A stretch of 64,000 nucleotides of DNA from Vulcanococcus sp. GTDB lineage: Bacteria > Cyanobacteriota > Cyanobacteriia > PCC-6307 > Cyanobiaceae. The stretch is taken from contig JAHUZV010000024.1 of NCBI GenBank assembly GCA_019264575.1, positions 124,001 through 188,000 on the forward strand, written 5' to 3'. The translations under genes and the position numbers were made by a program. This document shows positions 51,325 through 58,818 of the stretch, in pieces (position 1 is the first letter of the stretch; every line of letters starts with the position of its first letter). The notes under the pieces are model-generated. The model was not told the origin of the DNA, did not search any database, and saw only the letters and a list, made by a program, of their open reading frames with translations.

Positions 51325-51349
51325 CCCAGCCTTAACCGCGCCTCTACCC
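51321..51349 (+). promoter_or_regulatory. Pho box upstream of ptrA
   Basis: CTTAACCG-cgc-CTCTACCC (51331-51349) is spaced by 11 nt, with a further CTAACCCA 10 nt upstream. It lies 65 nt before ATG 51414, so PhoB probably controls ptrA. Confidence 0.65.
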
Positions 51350-51413
51350 GAGCTTTGCTCAAGCGCTGGTGATGCTCCATACAGTCCGCGGGTCCCGTCG
51401 GCACAGCAGCTCG

Positions 51414-52034
51414 ATGGTTTACACACCAAGCGGTCAGCAGGGTCTTCGCACGTCGCTCGAGGAGGTGTATCAGCGCCGTGATCTGGTGCACCTCAGCGCC
51501 GGAAGCAAGGTTCCCCTGCTGCGCAATCACGTGTGGCTGGTGACCCGCGGCATGGTCAAGCTCAGCTGCATGAACGAGCAGGGCGACGATCTGCTGCTCG
51601 GCCTGGCGGGCCCCAACGAAATCTTCGGTGAGCCCCTCACCAACATCGATCTCTACGAAGCCACCACCATCGGCGACAGCGATTTGCTTTGTCTGTCGAT
51701 CGATGAGATCGAATCCACGCCCCATCTCGCCATCACCTTGGTGCGGGCGATGACCAGCCGCATGCGCCAGTCGGAAGCGCTGATCGCGCTGCTCGGTCTG
51801 CGCCGCATCGAGGAGCGGGTGCGCGGTTTTCTCGAGCTGCTCGCTCAGGATTACGGCCAGCCCTGCGAGCAGGGCCTGCTGCTCAACCTGCGCCTCACCC
51901 ATCAAGACATCGCCAATGCCCTGAGCACCACGCGCGTCACGGTGACCCGCGTGCTCGGTCTGCTGCGGGAGGAAGGCTGGCTGCAGCTCGATGAGCAGCG
52001 CCAGCTGGTGGTAAGCCACCTGCCCCGGGGCTGA
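51414..52034 (+). CDS. ptrA: Crp/Fnr-family phosphate regulator PtrA
   Basis: This 206-residue protein has an N-terminal cNMP-fold domain (SAGSKVPLLRNHVWLVTRGM..., LAGPNEIFGEP) and a C-terminal winged helix with recognition segment LTHQDIANALSTTRVTVTRV. It is the PtrA type known in marine Synechococcus as a second-tier regulator of phosphate acquisition. It converges on phoR (4 nt apart) and has a Pho box. ATG 51414 is chosen because the longer start at 51369 falls too close to the Pho box for a leader. Confidence 0.85.
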   Translation: MVYTPSGQQGLRTSLEEVYQRRDLVHLSAGSKVPLLRNHVWLVTRGMVKLSCMNEQGDDLLLGLAGPNEIFGEPLTNIDLYEATTIGDSDLLCLSIDEIESTPHLAITLVRAMTSRMRQSEALIALLGLRRIEERVRGFLELLAQDYGQPCEQGLLLNLRLTHQDIANALSTTRVTVTRVLGLLREEGWLQLDEQRQLVVSHLPRG

Positions 52035-52038
52035 GGGT

Positions 52039-53193
52039 TCAGGCGGCGCGCGGCACGAGCAACTCGAGCAGTGCGCCGCCATCTGGGTGGTTGCTGGCCC
52101 GCACCATTCCTCCCTGGGAGAGTGCGATCTGCTGCACGATCGCCAGGCCCAGGCCGCTGCCGCTGCGGGGTGAGCGGGCCCGGGCGGGATCGCCGCGGTA
52201 GAAGCGCTGGAACATGCGCTCGAGGTCGGTGTCGCTCAAGCCCGGCCCGTGATCGCGCACCGACACCATGCACCAGCGGTTGCGGGCACGGATCTCCACA
52301 TCAATCGTGGCCTGATCGGGGCTGTAGCGCAGGGCATTGTCGAGCAGGTTGAGCAGTGCCTGATGAAAGCGGGCTGGATCAATGGCCGCCAGATCAGACC
52401 CCTCTCCGCTGGGGTGCTCCGCTGCTCCCACCTTGAGCTGCACCCCCCGCTCGGATGCCAGCGGCTCGAGCGTGCTCCACACACGCTGGATCAACGCCGC
52501 TGGATCCACTACGGCCTGAGGAGTTTCATCCGTGAAGGGGGTGTTGTCGAGGCGCGAGAGGTCGAGCAGATCGCTCACCAGCACCTGTAGCCGCTCCAGT
52601 TCCCGTTGCAGCCGCTGCACCAGCACTGCCTGACGGCCATCGGCTTTGAGGGCCAGGCTGTCGCCCACGAGCCGCAGGGCTGTGAGCGGTGTTTTCAATT
52701 CATGGGCCACATCGCTCACCCACTCCTCCTGGCGTTCCAGCTGGCTTTCCAGGGGATTGCGCCCCTGCAGCACCACCGCCACCCAGCCGTCGTCGCCAGG
52801 CATCACCCGCACATCGAGGTTGCTGCTGCGCAGCGGCCAGGAGCAGCGCTGGGGCAGCCCCTTGTCGCGGGCCAGATTCACCAGGTGCAGCAGTTCATCG
52901 GAGTGATCCAGCAGCGCAAAGGGCTCACCCCGCAGCCCCAGGCTGGAATCCTCCAGTTCAAGCAGTAGCTCGGCGCGGGGGTTGAGCCCGGCGATGCGGT
53001 TGTCGCCGTTGAGCAGCAACCATCCCTGCGGCACCTCTTCCATCCAGGCACGCAGTTGCGTTTCGGGTGGGTCGAGGGGCCGTTGGCGGTGGCGCCGGCG
53101 CCGCTGCAAGCGCGGCTGGCGCCGGAACAACAGCCCGAGGCTGCCGCCAGCGGCTGCGCCGATCAACAGGGCTAGAGCGGTTTCTTTGCTCAC
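52039..53193 (-). CDS. phoR: Phosphate sensor histidine kinase PhoR
   Basis: This 384-residue kinase has a single N-terminal membrane segment, a basic stretch, a PAS-like domain (VPQGWLLLNGDNRIAGLN), and an H-box SDVAHELKTPLTALR (His near 164). The ATPase domain has N-box NLLDNALRYS, G1 RDHGPGLS and G2 GSGLGLAIVQQI. It phosphorylates PhoB under low phosphate. It lies 3 nt downstream of phoB in one operon. Confidence 0.92.
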   Translation of the reverse strand: MSKETALALLIGAAAGGSLGLLFRRQPRLQRRRRHRQRPLDPPETQLRAWMEEVPQGWLLLNGDNRIAGLNPRAELLLELEDSSLGLRGEPFALLDHSDELLHLVNLARDKGLPQRCSWPLRSSNLDVRVMPGDDGWVAVVLQGRNPLESQLERQEEWVSDVAHELKTPLTALRLVGDSLALKADGRQAVLVQRLQRELERLQVLVSDLLDLSRLDNTPFTDETPQAVVDPAALIQRVWSTLEPLASERGVQLKVGAAEHPSGEGSDLAAIDPARFHQALLNLLDNALRYSPDQATIDVEIRARNRWCMVSVRDHGPGLSDTDLERMFQRFYRGDPARARSPRSGSGLGLAIVQQIALSQGGMVRASNHPDGGALLELLVPRAA

Positions 53194-53196
53194 CCG

Positions 53197-53901
53197 TTAA
53201 CCGAAGCGATACCCAAAGCCACGCACGGTGACCAACTTGGCGGGATTGGAGGGGTCGTCTTCGATTTTTTCCCGCAGCCAACGGATGTGCACATCCACCG
53301 TTTTGCTGTCGCCGATGTAATCCACGCCCCACACCTGCTCGATCAGCTGCTCGCGGCTCCACACCCGGCGTGGGTTCTGCATGAACAGCTCCAGCAGCTT
53401 GTATTCCTTCGGTGAAAGGCGGATGTCGATCCCATCGCGGGTGACCCGGCATTCACCCGGGTAGAGCAGTAGATCGAGATGCTCGAGGCTGCTGGTGGCT
53501 GGCAGGGGTGTGCGCTGGCGGCGCAGCAGAGCCCGGCAGCGCGCAACCAGCTCACGCATGCCGAAAGGCTTGATCAGGTAGTCATCGGCGCCTACCTCAA
53601 GCCCGAGCACGCGATCGGTTTCCGTGTCGCGGGCGCTCACCACCAGGATCAGGGGCGGTGTGCTGCCCTGGCGCAGCTGGCGGCAGAGATCCAGGCCGTT
53701 GATGCCCGGCAGCATCAGATCGAGCACCACCAGATCAAAGCTGTCGCGGCTGAGTAGGTCCCAGGCGCTGCGACCGTTGGTGGCGGCCGTGACGGCGAAG
53801 CCCTCCATTTCCAGGGCTTCGGCCACGGTTTCGCGGATGGTGTCGTCGTCCTCCACCACCAGCAGCCGGGTGGTTGGGGTGGCGTCGTCAACCTGGTTCA
53901 T
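53197..53901 (-). CDS. phoB: Phosphate response regulator PhoB (SphR)
   Basis: This 234-residue OmpR-type regulator has an intact receiver: VVEDDDTIRETV, phospho-acceptor Asp in DLVVLDLMLPG, Ser in VVSARDTE and Lys in LIKPFGMREL. The winged helix reads LSPKEYKLLELFMQNPRRVW and VDYIGDSKTVDVHIRWLREK. It binds the Pho boxes listed here. It is transcribed with phoR. The degenerate regulator at 25003-25746 is its structural contrast. Confidence 0.93.
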   Translation of the reverse strand: MNQVDDATPTTRLLVVEDDDTIRETVAEALEMEGFAVTAATNGRSAWDLLSRDSFDLVVLDLMLPGINGLDLCRQLRQGSTPPLILVVSARDTETDRVLGLEVGADDYLIKPFGMRELVARCRALLRRQRTPLPATSSLEHLDLLLYPGECRVTRDGIDIRLSPKEYKLLELFMQNPRRVWSREQLIEQVWGVDYIGDSKTVDVHIRWLREKIEDDPSNPAKLVTVRGFGYRFG

Positions 53902-53944
53902 CCCTCAATTCTGGGCGTGAACCCTTGTGTTGCCCGATACCGCC

Positions 53945-54124
53945 TCAATCGGTGTGAGCGTCCTGCTGGAGGCTGCACTGGGTGAGGGCGGGATCGGTGA
54001 GCCGCTCCAGCACCCGCTGGAGATCCACCGGGGAGAGTTCTCCGTTGTGGCCCCATTTGAGGCTGGTGCTGGAGCCGGCGTCGCGAGGTGTTGGCTGGCC
54101 TGAGGGGGTGAGATCGGCGCCCAT
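53945..54124 (-). CDS. Small hypothetical protein upstream of phoB
   Basis: ATG 54124 gives 59 hydrophilic residues, with SLKWGHNGELSPVDLQRVLE, LTDPALTQCSLQQD and an acidic end. It ends 43 nt before the phoB start on the same strand and could share its transcript. It is short and unrecognised, but the sequence looks like a real, slightly acidic helical protein. A longer frame on the same strand (53905-54300) in another phase looks like a shadow. Confidence 0.5.
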   Translation of the reverse strand: MGADLTPSGQPTPRDAGSSTSLKWGHNGELSPVDLQRVLERLTDPALTQCSLQQDAHTD

Positions 54125-54205
54125 GCCGCTCGTTCTGTGCTGGAACGCACACTAAAGCGACTGGGGGCTGGTGCGCTTGTGTTAATCCCCAACCCCCTGG
54201 TGGAT

Positions 54206-54919
54206 TCAGGCCGCCTGCAGCTCCGCAGGGCGGTAGGGCATGAAGTTGGCCTTGCGGGTGCCGCAGATCGGGCAGATCCAGTCGTCGGGGATGGCTTCAA
54301 AGGCGGTGCCGGCGGCCAGGCCCGAGTCGGGGTCGCCTATGGCCGGGTCGTAGATCACGCCGCACACCTTGCAGATCCACAGGCCGCTCACCGGCTCGCT
54401 GGCCTCACCGGCCGTGCCTTTGCCCTGCAGGGCTTCGAGGGCAATGCTGTAGCGATCGGCGTGGTGGTGCTCTACGGGTGTGAGCAGGCCGAAGTTGCGG
54501 GCTGCTGTGCGGAAGATGCCGGCGTGCTCCTGGGATTCGCTGATCTGCTCGTTGAACTCCGCTTCGGCGCCGCTGTCGCGGTCAGCGCGGGCCTGGGCGG
54601 CGAACTCCGGGTACATCGTTGTGTACTCGTAGGTTTCGCCTTCAATCGCCAGCTCCAGGCAGCGGCTCAACACGGCCTGCTTCTGCGCGTCGCTGAGGGA
54701 GCTCGGGTCGTCGATGACGAGCTCCGGGTGCAGCAGGCGGAAGTGGGCAAAGGCGTGCTCGGTTTCCTGGTTGGCGGTGTCGCGGAAGAGCTTGGCCAGC
54801 TCGCTGTTGCCGAGCTGCTTGGCCACATCGGCAAAGAAGAGGTATTTGCGGTTGGCCATGCTTTCGCCGCCAAAGGCGGCTTCGAGGTTGGCCTGTGTGC
54901 CGGGATTGGAAAGGTCCAT
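54206..54919 (-). CDS. Rubrerythrin with C-terminal rubredoxin domain
   Basis: This 237-residue non-haem diiron protein has ferritin-like helices with [46 protein letters not shown] and [13 protein letters not shown] (Glu/His diiron ligands). A rubredoxin domain follows, [17 protein letters not shown]...[13 protein letters not shown], with two CxxC pairs. It reduces hydrogen peroxide. It is divergent from the SQR gene, with an inverted repeat between them. Confidence 0.93.
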   Translation of the reverse strand: MDLSNPGTQANLEAAFGGESMANRKYLFFADVAKQLGNSELAKLFRDTANQETEHAFAHFRLLHPELVIDDPSSLSDAQKQAVLSRCLELAIEGETYEYTTMYPEFAAQARADRDSGAEAEFNEQISESQEHAGIFRTAARNFGLLTPVEHHHADRYSIALEALQGKGTAGEASEPVSGLWICKVCGVIYDPAIGDPDSGLAAGTAFEAIPDDWICPICGTRKANFMPYRPAELQAA

Positions 54920-54978
54920 GGTTTGCGGTGCTGACGGATGGCGCCCTGCGCTGGCCCGAGCATAGCCCTTCTAAAACG

Positions 54979-54993
54979 AAGTCGGTACGACTT
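54979..54993. promoter_or_regulatory. Inverted repeat between rubrerythrin and SQR genes
   Basis: AAGTCG-gta-CGACTT is a perfect 6-bp inverted repeat, extendable to 8 bp with one mismatch. It sits in the shared promoter region and could be an operator for a sulfide- or redox-responsive regulator. Confidence 0.45.
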
Positions 54994-55066
54994 TGAGGAA
55001 GTGTGTGACGTGGTCAGCCGCGGCAGGCCTGGTTAGATCTGGGACAGCTCTTCAACTCCCAGGGTC

Positions 55067-56296
55067 ATGGGTCATCACCAGGTGTTGATCGTGGGCGGTG
55101 GTGCAGGCGGCATCACCGTGGCCGCGCGCCTTAAGCGGTTCCGCCCCAGCCTGGAAGTGGCGATCCTCGAGCCCTCCAGCGAGCACTACTACCAACCGGG
55201 TTGGACCCTGGTGGGTGGTGGTGTTTTCACCATGGCTCAGACCCGCCGCCAGGAAGCTGATCTGATTCCGGCGGGTGTCACCTGGATCCGCGAAGCGGTG
55301 GCCGGTTTCGATCCCGATCACAACAGTGTCAGCACCAGCGGCGGCCAAACCCTCACCTACGACGCCCTGGTGGTGGCCACCGGTCTGAAGCTCAACTGGG
55401 ACGCGATCAAGGGACTGCCCGAGGCCCTGGGCAAGGGCGGTGTGTGCAGCAACTACTCAAAGGATTACGCCGCCTACACCTGGGAGTGCATCCAGAACTT
55501 CAAGGGCGGCAATGCGGTGTTCACCTGCGCGCCGATGCCGATCAAGTGTCCCGGCGCTCCCCAGAAGATTGCCTATATGGCTGACGACGCGATCAAGCGC
55601 GATCCCGCCCTGGCTGCCAAGAGCAAAGTGATCTACGCCACGGCCACCCCCGGCATCTTCGGCATTCCTGCGTATGCCGCACCCCTGCGTGAAGTGGTGG
55701 CCCGCAAGGGCATTGATGCCCGCTACAGCCACACCCTGATCGAGGTGCGGCCTGGCACGAAAGAGGCCGTGTTCAAGGTGAGCAAGGAGGGCGAGGAACC
55801 TCGCGAGGAGGTGATCAGCTATGAGCTCCTGCATGTGACTCCGCCCATGGTGGCGCCGGATGTGGTGGCCCAGAGCCCCCTGGCAGCTGCCAGCGGTTTT
55901 GTGGAGGTGGATAAGCACTCCATGCAGCACCTGCGCTTCCCGAACGTGTTTGCGATCGGCGATGTGAGCGGGATGCCCAACTCCAAAACTGCCGCTGCGG
56001 TGCGTGGTCAGGCGCCGGCATTGGTGACCAACCTGCTGGCTCAGCTCGATGGCGGCAAGGGAGATGGCTCCTACAACGGCTACAGCTGCTGCCCGCTGAT
56101 CACCGGCTACGGCAAAACGATCATGGCCGAGTTCAACTACGACGCTCAGCCCGAGCCCTCTTTCCCCTTGGATCCCACCAAGGAGCGCTGGAGCATGTGG
56201 GTGATGAAGACCACGATCCTGCCCTGGGTCTACTGGAACCGGATGCTCAAAGGTGCCGACCACGAAAAGCGCTTCATCCCCGGCGTGAAGCACTGA
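55067..56296 (+). CDS. sqr: Sulfide:quinone oxidoreductase
   Basis: This 409-residue flavoprotein has FAD motif VLIVGGGAGGITVAARLKRF, the sequence EHYYQPGWTLVGGGVF typical of SQR, and Cys at PMPIKCPGAPQK and YSCCPLITGYG that can form the active-site disulfide. HLRFPNVFAIGDVSGMPNSK holds the flavin tail site. It oxidises sulfide to polysulfide or persulfide and reduces quinone. The layout matches the type II (mitochondrial SQOR-like) group rather than classic type I. It is divergent from rubrerythrin. Confidence 0.9.
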   Translation: MGHHQVLIVGGGAGGITVAARLKRFRPSLEVAILEPSSEHYYQPGWTLVGGGVFTMAQTRRQEADLIPAGVTWIREAVAGFDPDHNSVSTSGGQTLTYDALVVATGLKLNWDAIKGLPEALGKGGVCSNYSKDYAAYTWECIQNFKGGNAVFTCAPMPIKCPGAPQKIAYMADDAIKRDPALAAKSKVIYATATPGIFGIPAYAAPLREVVARKGIDARYSHTLIEVRPGTKEAVFKVSKEGEEPREEVISYELLHVTPPMVAPDVVAQSPLAAASGFVEVDKHSMQHLRFPNVFAIGDVSGMPNSKTAAAVRGQAPALVTNLLAQLDGGKGDGSYNGYSCCPLITGYGKTIMAEFNYDAQPEPSFPLDPTKERWSMWVMKTTILPWVYWNRMLKGADHEKRFIPGVKH

Positions 56297-56299
56297 ACC

Positions 56300-56557
56300 T
56301 CAGGCTTGGCTTTGCTCGGCCCGCTCGCCCCAGGCGTGAAGGCCATCGAGCTCGCGCAGCTGGGCGGTGAGCACCTTCTGGCTCACGCCTTGTTGAACAT
56401 CGGCCAGGGCGCGTTGCAGGTCGGAGAAGCGGCGTGCCCCATCGATCAATTCGCGCAGGATCAGCAGCTTCCAGCGCCCCTGGATCACCTTGAGGGCGAG
56501 CTCAGCCTTGCAATCGCTGTGCTGATGGCTGCTTTGCAAACCGCTGCCTCCAGCCAT
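56300..56557 (-). CDS. HxlR-family regulator, short form
   Basis: This 85-residue protein carries the HxlR winged-helix core: sensing Cys region [39 protein letters not shown] and recognition helix [14 protein letters not shown]. It then ends in about 15 unconserved residues ([15 protein letters not shown]). The usual wing (TVY...PPRVEY.LT) and C-terminal dimer helix are missing, so it is about 30 residues short. The Cys is at the place of the redox-active Cys of HypR/QorR types. It faces the FMN reductase-pirin pair. Confidence 0.7.
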   Translation of the reverse strand: MAGGSGLQSSHQHSDCKAELALKVIQGRWKLLILRELIDGARRFSDLQRALADVQQGVSQKVLTAQLRELDGLHAWGERAEQSQA

Positions 56558-56580
56558 GGCTCACGTTTTGGTAACTCCCT

Positions 56581-56592
56581 CACTTTGAAGTG
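56581..56592. promoter_or_regulatory. Candidate HxlR operator
   Basis: CACTT-TG-AAGTG is a perfect 5-bp inverted repeat in the intergenic region between the HxlR gene and the FMN reductase gene. ACTT/AGT dyads are typical of HxlR sites, but this is short and could be chance. Confidence 0.35.
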
Positions 56593-56669
56593 CGCTCTTG
56601 CCTGAACGCTGCTGCTTAGCGCACGATCACAGGGAGCGCTTGTTGAACAACCTGGAGCTGAGCACAGCC

Positions 56670-57197
56670 ATGACCCCGCCCGTGCCTCCAAATCTGGTGG
56701 TGATTGCTGCCAGCAACGGTGAGAACCTCAAGCTGGCCGAACGTTTCGCCGTACAGGCGCGTGTTCAAGGCCTCAGTGCTGAGGTGCTGGATCTCACCGC
56801 GGTGGAGCTTCCCCTGTTCACTCCGCGGGCCTGCTCCGCCGGGACGCCACCGGCTTTGGCGTCGTTGCACCAAAAGCTGGTGGCTGCAACGCACTGGGTG
56901 ATTTGCGCACCCGAATACAACGGCTCCATCCCACCGGTGCTCACCAGTGCCATCGCATGGCTCTCAGTGCAGGGCGACGATTTCCGCGCACTGTTCAACG
57001 GCAGACCGGTGGCGATCGCCACCCATTCCGGCGGCGGCGGCCACACCCTGATGGCGGCGTTGCGTTTGCAGCTGGCCCATCTCGGCGCCCATGTGGTGGG
57101 CCGGCAGCTGGTGAGCAACAGCAGCCACGCTGCCAAGGATGAGTCGATCGCTGATGTGATTCACCGCCTCAAGCAACTTCAACCGCTCCAGCCCTGA
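56670..57197 (+). CDS. NAD(P)H-dependent FMN reductase
   Basis: This approximately 175-residue flavodoxin-fold protein has PNLVVIAASNGENLKLAERF at the phosphate-binding end and APEYNGSIPPVLTSAIAWLS (flavin-binding PEYNGS), with GGGGHTLMAALRLQL later. It reduces flavins or quinones. ATG 56670 starts the conserved part. It is divergent from HxlR and followed by a pirin gene, the usual quinone/oxidative stress set. Confidence 0.8.
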   Translation: MTPPVPPNLVVIAASNGENLKLAERFAVQARVQGLSAEVLDLTAVELPLFTPRACSAGTPPALASLHQKLVAATHWVICAPEYNGSIPPVLTSAIAWLSVQGDDFRALFNGRPVAIATHSGGGGHTLMAALRLQLAHLGAHVVGRQLVSNSSHAAKDESIADVIHRLKQLQPLQP

Positions 57198-57212
57198 GAC
57201 GATTCACTGGCC

Positions 57213-57965
57213 ATGACAACCATTCCCGCCAGCCATGGCGCGCTGGCCGATGCCCTAGGCGCTGAATCACTGGTGCTGCGCCCTGCCGCTGAGCGCTTTC
57301 ACAGCCAGCTCGATTGGCTGGATAGCTGGCACACCTTTTCCTTCTCCAGCCATGTCGACCCGGCCTGGATGGGCTTTGGGCCGCTGCGGGTGATCAACGA
57401 CGACACGATCGCCGCGGGCCGGGGCTTTGGCATGCATCCCCACCGCGACATGGAGATCATCACGGTGATGGTGCAGGGGGAATTGCACCACCGCGATTCG
57501 ATGGGGCATGCCGAGGTGCTGCGCGCCGGCGAGGTGCAGCGGATGAGCGCCGGCACTGGTGTGGTGCACAGCGAAATCAACGGTTCGGATCAGGCCTGCC
57601 GCCTGCTCCAGATCTGGGTGGAGCCGAGCTCCACGGGCATTAGTCCTGCTTACGAGCAGAAACCATTTCCGCTCCAACGCGGCTGGACCGCGTTGCTCGA
57701 TCCCCAGCGCCAGGAGGGCGCCTTGGCGATTCACCGGCCGGTGCGCCTGTGGCGGGCGCAGCTCCAAGATGCAGAGGCGTTGGAGCTGCCGGAGCTCTCA
57801 GGTGCAGCCTGGATCCAGATGATTGATGGAGCGTTGGAGCTGCCCTGGTTGCTGCAACGCGGTGATGGGCTCGGCTGGACGCCTCGGCTCGCCGGAGCTG
57901 CCATGCCGCCGACCCTGACGGCTGGTTCATCCGGCGCCGACCTGCTGCTGTTTGAACTGCACTGA
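57213..57965 (+). CDS. Pirin family protein (YhhW-like)
   Basis: This 250-residue bicupin starts with a metal site of the pirin type: GFGMHPHRDMEIITVMVQGE, with HxHxxxE pattern, and AGEVQRMSAGTGVVHSEIN. The second cupin is less conserved. Some members are quercetin 2,3-dioxygenases; others act in redox or transcriptional control. It is co-directional with the FMN reductase 15 nt upstream and probably shares its regulation by the HxlR protein. Confidence 0.85.
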   Translation: MTTIPASHGALADALGAESLVLRPAAERFHSQLDWLDSWHTFSFSSHVDPAWMGFGPLRVINDDTIAAGRGFGMHPHRDMEIITVMVQGELHHRDSMGHAEVLRAGEVQRMSAGTGVVHSEINGSDQACRLLQIWVEPSSTGISPAYEQKPFPLQRGWTALLDPQRQEGALAIHRPVRLWRAQLQDAEALELPELSGAAWIQMIDGALELPWLLQRGDGLGWTPRLAGAAMPPTLTAGSSGADLLLFELH

Positions 57966-58040
57966 AGCTGTTCGGAGCGGGCACAGCCGCCTGTGCTCCA
58001 GGGCACCCGCCTGCTCGGTTGATCCGATCAGGCTTGGGGA

Positions 58041-58328
58041 ATGGCTTACGCGCCCCGGCAAGCGATCTCCACGCGGCTCTATCGCCTCACCGACCGGCAG
58101 GGGCAGCCCCATCCGGTGCTGGATGAGTGCTTCGAGAGCCTCGAGCTAGCGCTCGAGGCGGCGATGGAGTGGCTGGAGCTTCAGGGGTTGGTGGATGCGC
58201 GGGCTGATCAGCGCGAACGGGAGCGGCAGCTGGCCCTGCAGGTGGGCGTGGAGATGAGCACCCCCAGCGGCTGCTGGCGCACCTTGCGCCATGCCGGTTT
58301 CATGGCGTGGCGTTCTTCCGGTTGCTGA
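58041..58328 (+). CDS. Small hypothetical protein
   Basis: This 95-residue soluble protein has the N-terminal pattern APRQAISTRLYRLTDRQGQP, then ESLELALEAAMEWLELQG, a charged helix with REREQ-like repeats, and a C-terminal basic/Cys end. Its stop overlaps the next membrane protein start (TGATG). I do not recognise the family, though the layout is of a small conserved cyanobacterial protein. Confidence 0.55.
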   Translation: MAYAPRQAISTRLYRLTDRQGQPHPVLDECFESLELALEAAMEWLELQGLVDARADQRERERQLALQVGVEMSTPSGCWRTLRHAGFMAWRSSGC

Positions 58329-58726
58329 TGCAAGCGAACCAAAGCCTTGATCGTTCCTTGGCCTGGGCTGGTTTGCTGCTCAATGCCGCCGGCTTGCCCT
58401 GGTTGGTGCAGCTGCTCACCAGCGGTGGCTCCATGGCAGCCGCTAACTGGGCCGTGGGGCTCAGTGCGATCCTGCCGGCCCTGGTGCTCGGGGTGGTTGC
58501 CTCGGCTGGTTTGGAGAAAGGTCGGCGTTGGGGCCGTGTGGTGGCGATCGTGGCCCTGGGTCTCTCGTTGGCGGTGACCCTCAGCTACGGCGTGGTCTGG
58601 CTGGTTCTGGTGCCCCTGGCCCGGCCGCTGATGGCCACCGGGTTGGGTGTGTTGGTGGTGGTTGAGCTGCTGCTGTTGATCTACTGGTGCCTGCCCAGAC
58701 CCTGGTGGCGCAGCGGCGCGCGCTGA
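58328..58726 (+). CDS. Small four-helix membrane protein
   Basis: This approximately 132-residue membrane protein has hydrophobic segments at about residues 12-30, 42-58, 71-90 and 96-118 and a basic C-terminus (PRPWWRSGAR). It starts at ATG 58328, sharing one base with the previous stop. No family is recognised. It ends 23 nt upstream of the glnN NtcA box. Confidence 0.6.
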   Translation: MQANQSLDRSLAWAGLLLNAAGLPWLVQLLTSGGSMAAANWAVGLSAILPALVLGVVASAGLEKGRRWGRVVAIVALGLSLAVTLSYGVVWLVLVPLARPLMATGLGVLVVVELLLLIYWCLPRPWWRSGAR

Positions 58727-58749
58727 GCCGGCGCCGATCAGATCACAAA

Positions 58750-58769
58750 TTGGTATCACTTGATACCAA
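58750..58769 (+). promoter_or_regulatory. NtcA box upstream of glnN
   Basis: TTGGTATCA-ct-TGATACCAA is a perfect 9-bp inverted repeat containing GTA-N8-TAC, the NtcA consensus, 53 nt before the start. Nitrogen starvation should switch glnN on through NtcA and 2-oxoglutarate. Confidence 0.9.
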
Positions 58770-58818
58770 TAAACCTGCCGTGCGCGCCTTGCATGGTTTG
58801 GATTGATACACATCGGCC

